Origin: Gp6-AA40 sp963772955
Lineage (GTDB): Bacteria > Acidobacteriota > Vicinamibacteria > Vicinamibacterales > UBA2999
DNA length: 64,000 nt
Assembly (NCBI GenBank): GCA_963772955.1
Contig: CAVYZF010000020.1
Span: 1-64,000 of the forward strand
Reading direction: 5' to 3'
Below the pieces are notes generated by a model that saw only the letters and a list, made by a program, of their open reading frames with translations, ran no database searches and had not been told where the DNA came from. The position numbers were made by a program, and so were the translations under genes. Positions 59,464 to 64,000 of the stretch are shown here, in pieces (the first letter of the stretch is position 1; every line of letters begins with the position of its first letter).

Positions 59464-60713
59464 TTCCGGAGGTCCAGGCAGACGAGCGTGTTTTCGTTGC
59501 GGATGTAGAGCAGACCATCGGCGAGCGCCGGATAGGGACGGACGACTCCCTGCAGGATTTGTGCGCGAGCGATCGGCTTGAATGCCTGCGGCGACGCAGC
59601 AGCCAGAATGAGTTCGCCTCCTTCACGCGTGATGACAAGTCGGTCACCCGCCAGAAGCACGCTGCCGGCGCGGAACTGGTCCTGGCTCCATTTGACCGTG
59701 CCCGTCTGGAACTCCACGGCGCGGAAACTCGGGCCGAATTCCTGGCGGCCGTGAAATCCGTACAAATAGCCGTTGTAGAAAACGCTCGTCGCGTAGTGAT
59801 TTGAGAGCACTTCGTCGGATGTCCACACGTCCACGAGTTGCGAACCATTCACACGCAACACACCAGCACCGGGCCCGTACTGAGCGGACACGAAGATCTG
59901 ATCGCCCACGATGACCGGAGTGGCCGCGTTGACCGACGCTGCGAGCCGCGCACGCCAGCGCCGCTGAAACTGCACCATGCCGGACACCGGATCGAGGCCC
60001 ACGAGGCTGTCGCGCGTCAGAAACACGCCCAGCCTGTGTCCACCGATCGTCGCAGCGATTCCCGACGAATAGCTCGCGTCGTCATCGGTCGCCGTCCAGA
60101 GAACTTTGCCGGTCCTGGCGTCGAAGGCGACGATGCCCGCCTTGTCGCCGCCAACGTTCGCGATGACGCGCCCGCTTTCAACCAGCGGTGAGCCGGCGGC
60201 GCCAAAGAAGCCTTTGGGCACGCCGAAGCGCTTCATCGTGTCCTCGCTCCAGATCCGCATGCCCTTTGCGAGGTCGACGGCATGCAGTTGGCCCTCCGCG
60301 CCGAACGTGTAGATCACACCGTCGGCAACGACCGGTACCGCACGCGGACCTTCATCGAATCCGAAGTCGTCTCGATAGCGTGTGGGGTAGGCATAGCGCC
60401 ACGTCGAGTTCCCCGTCGCGGCGTCGAGCGATTCGAGCACTTCCTCGTTGCCGACGCGGTGGAAGAGGATGACGCGATTTCCGATGACGGCAGGACCTGC
60501 GAAGCCCTGGCCGACCTGCTTGCGCCAGACCACCTTGGGCCCGCCGGTGCCCCAACTGTCGGCGAGGGCTGGCCCTGCATAGATACCGTTGCGCGATGGC
60601 CCGAGGAACTGGGGCCAGTCGCTGGCGGCCCGAGTGACGGCCGATGCTGCGAGCGCCGCAGCAACGGCCAATGCCATACCGAAGAGGGGTGACCGTTTCA
60701 CACGTGTAGTCAA
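59460..60713 (-). CDS. Secreted PQQ-like beta-propeller protein
   Basis: Starts TTG 60713 (TTGA overlap with the DUF6152 stop) or GTG 60701. Signal peptide (FGMALAVAAALAASAVTRA), then DWPQFLGPSRNGIYAGPALADSWGTGGPKVVWRKQVGQGFAGPAVIG and propeller blades (SLDAATGNSTWRYAYP, AVDLAKGMRIWSEDT, AFDARTGKVLWTATDDD, EFQTGTVKWSQDQF). 417 residues. It belongs to a unit with DUF6152, a lipoprotein and a TPR protein. Probable exported scaffold; no active-site heme or PQQ residues can be assigned. Confidence 0.82.
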   Translation of the reverse strand: MTTRVKRSPLFGMALAVAAALAASAVTRAASDWPQFLGPSRNGIYAGPALADSWGTGGPKVVWRKQVGQGFAGPAVIGNRVILFHRVGNEEVLESLDAATGNSTWRYAYPTRYRDDFGFDEGPRAVPVVADGVIYTFGAEGQLHAVDLAKGMRIWSEDTMKRFGVPKGFFGAAGSPLVESGRVIANVGGDKAGIVAFDARTGKVLWTATDDDASYSSGIAATIGGHRLGVFLTRDSLVGLDPVSGMVQFQRRWRARLAASVNAATPVIVGDQIFVSAQYGPGAGVLRVNGSQLVDVWTSDEVLSNHYATSVFYNGYLYGFHGRQEFGPSFRAVEFQTGTVKWSQDQFRAGSVLLAGDRLVITREGGELILAAASPQAFKPIARAQILQGVVRPYPALADGLLYIRNENTLVCLDLRK

Positions 60714-61108
60714 CGCACTGCGAACCCTTCGCGCGGGTTGTACTTCTTCCCGTCCGCTCTCACAGCGTACTCCCAGATCGCCGCGGGGCGACCATCCTTC
60801 ATCGGGCGGCCCGTAATTGTCAGCTTGGTGCCCACGGGAAACTCACTCGGACGAATCCCGGCGCGCTGCAGCGTGCTCGGCCCTTCCGCTTCGAATCCCC
60901 ACGTGGTGACCTTGCCGTTCTTGTCCTTGACGTCGACGAGCAGCCACGAATGGGGGTTCGTGAACTGGAACTCTTTGACGACGCCCTCGACGGTGATCGT
61001 CTTCTTCTCCTCGAACATCGCGGCTGAATGGTGCGCCAGCGCCGGCGCGGATGCGACCGCCAGGCACACGCCCATCAGCAGGCCGACGCAGACACGACGT
61101 GCGGTCAC
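60710..61108 (-). CDS. DUF6152 family secreted protein
   Basis: Signal peptide ending APALAHH; then HHSAAMFEEKKTITVEGVVKEFQFTNPHSWLLVDVKDKNGKVTTWGFEAEGPSTLQRAGIRPSEFPVGTKLTITGRPMKDGRPAAIW, matching DUF6152. The AHH after the cleavage site is often conserved and might bind metal. 132 residues, GTG start overlapping the upstream stop (GTGA). Sandwiched between a lipoprotein and a PQQ propeller. Confidence 0.82.
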   Translation of the reverse strand: MTARRVCVGLLMGVCLAVASAPALAHHSAAMFEEKKTITVEGVVKEFQFTNPHSWLLVDVKDKNGKVTTWGFEAEGPSTLQRAGIRPSEFPVGTKLTITGRPMKDGRPAAIWEYAVRADGKKYNPREGFAVR

Positions 61109-62043
61109 GGCTTACCTCCTCGTTTGTCGTCACTCGGTGTGAACGTCAGATCCTGAAACTGGGTCGAGCCGTCCTGCGTTTGAAACACGGAGTTGTTCTG
61201 GTTCTCGCCGCAGTTCCAGTATCTGATGCGCAGCATCTGGTCTTCGTCATCGAGCTTCAGGTACGACTGCCGCGTGACCCACGGTTCGGCGAGCGCCGGC
61301 GGATCGTAGACCCAGACGTCGGCGCGCAGCGTCTTCGGATCGGCCTTGTACCAGACTTCCACCGTCTCGACCTGATCGGTGTAGTCGGGGTGGGCTCGCT
61401 GGTAGATGCCGGCGCGCAACTGATTCGTGTAGATGACGAGATGGTCACCGTCCCAGAAGCCGATCGAGTCGCCGTTGTACAGCGGATATCGGTCGCCGGG
61501 TGCGACGTGATCGCGGCCATCGGTGTAGATGCGGCGGATGTCGTTGACCATCTCGTTGATCAGCCATGTCTGTCCCGGCGTGACGATGAACTCCCGCAGG
61601 AAGGGCTCGGTCAGCCAGCGTGGATGGCCCGGTGGTGCGCAGGTGGAGATGGGATCCCACTCGATTCCGTTCTTCACACCGTCGATTCGCTTGCGCATGC
61701 GCTCCTGGTACTCGGGTGTCAGCCTTGCCGTGGGAGGGCCGCCTTCCGGCGTCTCTGGATCGAAGGCGAAACCGGCAACGGGAGCGCGGGTGTAGACACC
61801 GCGCCAGTCAGGAAGGCTCGTCCACTCAAGCGGCTTTCCACCGTTGGCGTGATCGCGAAGCGCTTGATAGAGCTCCGCTGCGGTTGTGTGTTGCCGGGCG
61901 AGTGCGATGTTTTCCTCTTTCGTCCGTTCCGGCCGTGGGGATTGGGCCGGACTACCCGCGGGCGCGTTTGCTGTCGTGCACGAGGAGGCGAGCATCCCCA
62001 TGACGAGCAGCGACGCGGCCGTCTGCGCTGTCTGTGATCTCAT
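61105..62043 (-). CDS. Lipoprotein of unknown function
   Basis: Lipobox LVMGMLASSC with the lipid-bearing Cys near residue 22. The mature protein has WTSLPDWRGVYTRAP, RLTPEYQERMRKRIDGVKNGIEWDPISTCAPPGHPRWLTEPFLREFIVTPGQTWLINEMVNDIRRIYTDGRDH and IGFWDGDHLVIYTNQL; the sequence type recurs beside DUF6152 and PQQ propellers in other bacteria, but I know no function. 312 residues; SD AGAGG before ATG 62043. First gene of the DUF6152 unit. Confidence 0.7.
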   Translation of the reverse strand: MRSQTAQTAASLLVMGMLASSCTTANAPAGSPAQSPRPERTKEENIALARQHTTAAELYQALRDHANGGKPLEWTSLPDWRGVYTRAPVAGFAFDPETPEGGPPTARLTPEYQERMRKRIDGVKNGIEWDPISTCAPPGHPRWLTEPFLREFIVTPGQTWLINEMVNDIRRIYTDGRDHVAPGDRYPLYNGDSIGFWDGDHLVIYTNQLRAGIYQRAHPDYTDQVETVEVWYKADPKTLRADVWVYDPPALAEPWVTRQSYLKLDDEDQMLRIRYWNCGENQNNSVFQTQDGSTQFQDLTFTPSDDKRGGKP

Positions 62044-62192
62044 CTCGGAACCTCTGGTGATGGCACGCTGACAGGAGGCTACCGCGTGGGGCAGGCAGGG
62101 TCAATGGCCGGGCCGGAGGCGCCTGACCCAGGCGCCGGATACGGTACAGGACGTGCTTCGAGTTCAGCCGTGGCGAGGGGTAAAGTAACCTC

Positions 62193-63275
62193 GTGTGGGT
62201 CGACCAGGGAATGATCCCAGGCTCCGTCGGGGCTGGCGGAACCGTCGACGTCGATCTCTCCGGCGTCGGCATCGTCGTGCTGGATTCGGAAGGGCGAGTG
62301 ACCTCGACGAACGCCCGCGCGCGGGAATTGCTGCGCGCCGAGTCCCAGCCCGCTCTGAGCGAGCGCGTCAAGGATCTGCAACTCGCGCTGGTCTCGCACC
62401 CGGCACGGCAGAGCACGTCGATGGACGAGACGCCTGTCCTCGTGCCTGATCTCGGTTCCCTCAGCGTCCGCAGTTACGACGTCGCCGGCGTCAACAGCGC
62501 TGGACGGGTGCTGCTCGTGAGGGATGGCCGCTCGTTGTCGGGCACGGAAGGTCTTCTTCAGCAGGCGGCACGGCATCGCACGTTTTCGTTTCTGTCTCGC
62601 GACTGGGTCCACGACCTCAAGGGCATGCTCCACGTAATTCGGATCAACAGCGCGCTGCTCGGACGCTTACTTCAGCGTGAGCCGGTGACGGTGGACGCGG
62701 CGGTCGCCAGGTGCCTCGACGCGATCCCCCGCGAAGTCGAGCGCCTCGACGGTGCGATTGAGTTGATGTTCCACGCGCGGTCCGCTGAGCAGCCTTCGAC
62801 GTTCGACGTCGGCGCGATGTGCGAGCGTCTGAAGAGCCTCGTCGCGGCGCGCGCGGTGCGTCAGCGCGTCGAAGTTGTCCTCGAGTTGAAGCGCGGTCCG
62901 ATGGAGATAGTGGGGTTCGAAGATCAGGTTCAAAGCGCCCTGATGAACGTCACCGTGAATGCGCTCGAGGCCATGCCTGAACAGGGGCGACTGGCCATCA
63001 GCGCAGACAGTGACGAAACGCAGGTGCGTGTTCGGATTAGTGACAGTGGGGCAGGAATGCAACCTCAGCCGACCGAGCATATGTGGCGTCCACATTTCGT
63101 CAACGATCGACAACAGACTGCGATAGGCTTGTATGTGGCCCATGCGATCGTGGCATCGCATGCCGGTCGCATCGAATGCGCGTCGAACGTCCCCAGCGGG
63201 ACGTGCATCGAATTGACGTTTCCAGCGGCGGCTTCGACAGGAAGACTCCTACATGGCTCACGCACTCATCGTTGA
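62193..63275 (+). CDS. Sensor histidine kinase
   Basis: Soluble (no membrane helix). Residues 20-90 look PAS-like (VDVDLSGVGIVVLDSEGRVTSTNARARELLR), followed by a dimerisation segment with WVHDLKGMLHVIRINSALL (likely phosphoacceptor His) and an ATPase domain: SALMNVTVNALEAMPEQG (N box), ISDSGAGM (G1 box), IGLYVAHAIVASHAGRIECAS. A GTG start at 62193 is six bases after a TAAAGT box, suggesting a leaderless transcript. The 3' end overlaps the NtrC-type regulator by 23 bases; the pair is a two-component system. Confidence 0.85.
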   Translation: MWVDQGMIPGSVGAGGTVDVDLSGVGIVVLDSEGRVTSTNARARELLRAESQPALSERVKDLQLALVSHPARQSTSMDETPVLVPDLGSLSVRSYDVAGVNSAGRVLLVRDGRSLSGTEGLLQQAARHRTFSFLSRDWVHDLKGMLHVIRINSALLGRLLQREPVTVDAAVARCLDAIPREVERLDGAIELMFHARSAEQPSTFDVGAMCERLKSLVAARAVRQRVEVVLELKRGPMEIVGFEDQVQSALMNVTVNALEAMPEQGRLAISADSDETQVRVRISDSGAGMQPQPTEHMWRPHFVNDRQQTAIGLYVAHAIVASHAGRIECASNVPSGTCIELTFPAAASTGRLLHGSRTHR

Positions 63276-64000
63276 CGATAGCGCCAGCACGCTCGAAAGC
63301 CTTGAGCAGCTGGTCAAGCTGGAAGGCTTCACAACTGCGACCGCGGCGACCATGGACCAGGCGCGTGTCGAACTCGCCAACCAGGCGCCGGACGTGGTGC
63401 TGGTGGATTTGAACCTCCCGGACGGAAGCGGTCTCAGCCTGTTCGATTCCATTGGGCTGTTGGACAGTCCTCCCGCTGTGGTCCTGATCACGGGACAGGC
63501 GAGCCTTGATTCTGCGGTCGAGGCGTTACGCCGTGGTGTGTCGGACTACCTGACCAAACCGCTCGATGTCGAACGGCTGCGCAAGATTCTTCAGGACATT
63601 TCCCAGACGAAGCGACTCCCTGACGAATTGCGGGAACTGCGTTCCGAACAGCAGCGAACCGGACGTTTCGTTGGCATCGTCGGGCGATCTGACCCGATCG
63701 TTCGTGCGTGCGAGTTGATCACTCGCATCGCGCCGAGCAGCGCGAGCGTGCTCATCACCGGTGAAAGCGGATCGGGCAAGGACGTGGTCGCGCGCGCGAT
63801 TCACGAATTGAGTCGTCGTCGTCATGGGCCCTGGGTGCCGGTCAACTGCGGCGCGATCACCCCATCGCTGATGGAGAGCGAACTGTTTGGTCACGAGCGC
63901 GGCAGCTTCACCGGCGCCGAGCGACGGCACAAGGGCTACTTCGAGCAGGCCTCGCGCGGCACGCTCTTCCTCGATGAAATCACCGAGATGCCGATCGAGC
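63253..64000 (+). CDS. NtrC-type response regulator (cut by the window end)
   Basis: Begins MAHALIVDDSASTLESL, with receiver acceptor Asp52 in VVLVDLNLPD and Lys in YLTKPLD, then a sigma-54 activation domain: GRSDPIVRACELI, Walker A GESGSGKD, and ELFGHERGSFTGA, Walker B GTLFLDEI. The loop is GSFTGA rather than the usual GAFTGA. The C-terminal DNA-binding part lies beyond base 64000. Partner of the histidine kinase just upstream. Confidence 0.88.
   Translation, partial: MAHALIVDDSASTLESLEQLVKLEGFTTATAATMDQARVELANQAPDVVLVDLNLPDGSGLSLFDSIGLLDSPPAVVLITGQASLDSAVEALRRGVSDYLTKPLDVERLRKILQDISQTKRLPDELRELRSEQQRTGRFVGIVGRSDPIVRACELITRIAPSSASVLITGESGSGKDVVARAIHELSRRRHGPWVPVNCGAITPSLMESELFGHERGSFTGAERRHKGYFEQASRGTLFLDEITEMPIE

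Noticed and set aside
1..64000. CRISPR array or prophage
   Set aside because: No regularly spaced repeats, cas genes, integrase or phage structural genes were seen.

Overview
This is a 64-kb piece of a GC-rich bacterial chromosome. The gene families suggest an acidobacterium, possibly class Vicinamibacteria: DUF1080 and PQQ-like beta-propeller secreted proteins, a SpoIVB-type (S55) protein paired with a propeller protein, NtrC-like activators, a DUF6152 protein and kinase-less PASTA proteins. This is inferred from gene content only; the window contains no rRNA. I saw no insertion sequence, prophage, integrase or CRISPR array. No stretch above 300 bases lacks a gene; the longest gene-free stretch (32739-33010) holds a promoter, leader peptide and attenuator.

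Layout. 1-5900: tRNA-Val(CAC), nucleobase salvage (upp, hpt, an amidohydrolase), then rpiB-deoC, whose N-terminal extensions recall sugar-phosphate microcompartment enzymes, a solute-binding protein, a small outer-membrane protein and tRNA-Gly(CCC). 6000-10600: a TIR-domain membrane protein, a sugar nucleotidyltransferase/phosphomannomutase pair, and pgsA. 10600-18300 (minus strand): aroC-def-fmt-rsmB-PASTA-rpe-ybgC-bamD-secreted protein. 18300-32700: a sigma-54 activator, glutaminase, a DUF1080 protein, a DsbA-like protein, a zinc-ribbon protein, orphan dppBC-type permeases, a TPR protein, an ECF sigma/anti-sigma pair, and the propeller/S55 pair. 32800-43700: an aromatic amino acid supraoperon, aroDE(fused)-trpE-trpG-trpD-trpC-trpF-trpB-trpA-chorismate mutase-DAHP synthase-tyrA-DUF952, preceded by a classical ribosome-mediated attenuator whose leader peptide reads Tyr-Trp-Trp-Trp. 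43700-50800: YCII protein, acyl-CoA synthetase, thiolase, bactofilin-like membrane protein, PKD protein, pepA. 50770-56720 (minus strand): a four-gene unit joined by 4-base overlaps: a pseudo-HtrA PDZ protein, a CPA2-like membrane protein, a 919-residue CPA2 antiporter fused to trehalose-6-phosphate synthase, and trehalose-6-phosphate phosphatase. 56800-64000: secreted propeller/TPR/DUF6152 proteins, then a histidine kinase and an NtrC-type regulator cut by the window end.

The two most unusual systems are the antiporter-OtsA fusion operon, which would physically couple ion exchange to synthesis of the osmoprotectant trehalose, and the Trp/Tyr/Phe-rich attenuator controlling a whole-pathway aromatic operon that includes a fused AroD-AroE.

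Quality warning. Eleven conserved genes are interrupted by single-base shifts, almost all +1 insertions, strongly clustered at 11-18 kb. The net indel count inferred for each gene agrees with its length modulo 3. Since most are housekeeping or essential, I read these as sequence errors rather than pseudogenes; the affected genes are annotated at full extent with shifts noted. Several genes have a TANNNT -10 box about 6-8 bases before the start codon, suggesting leaderless transcripts.
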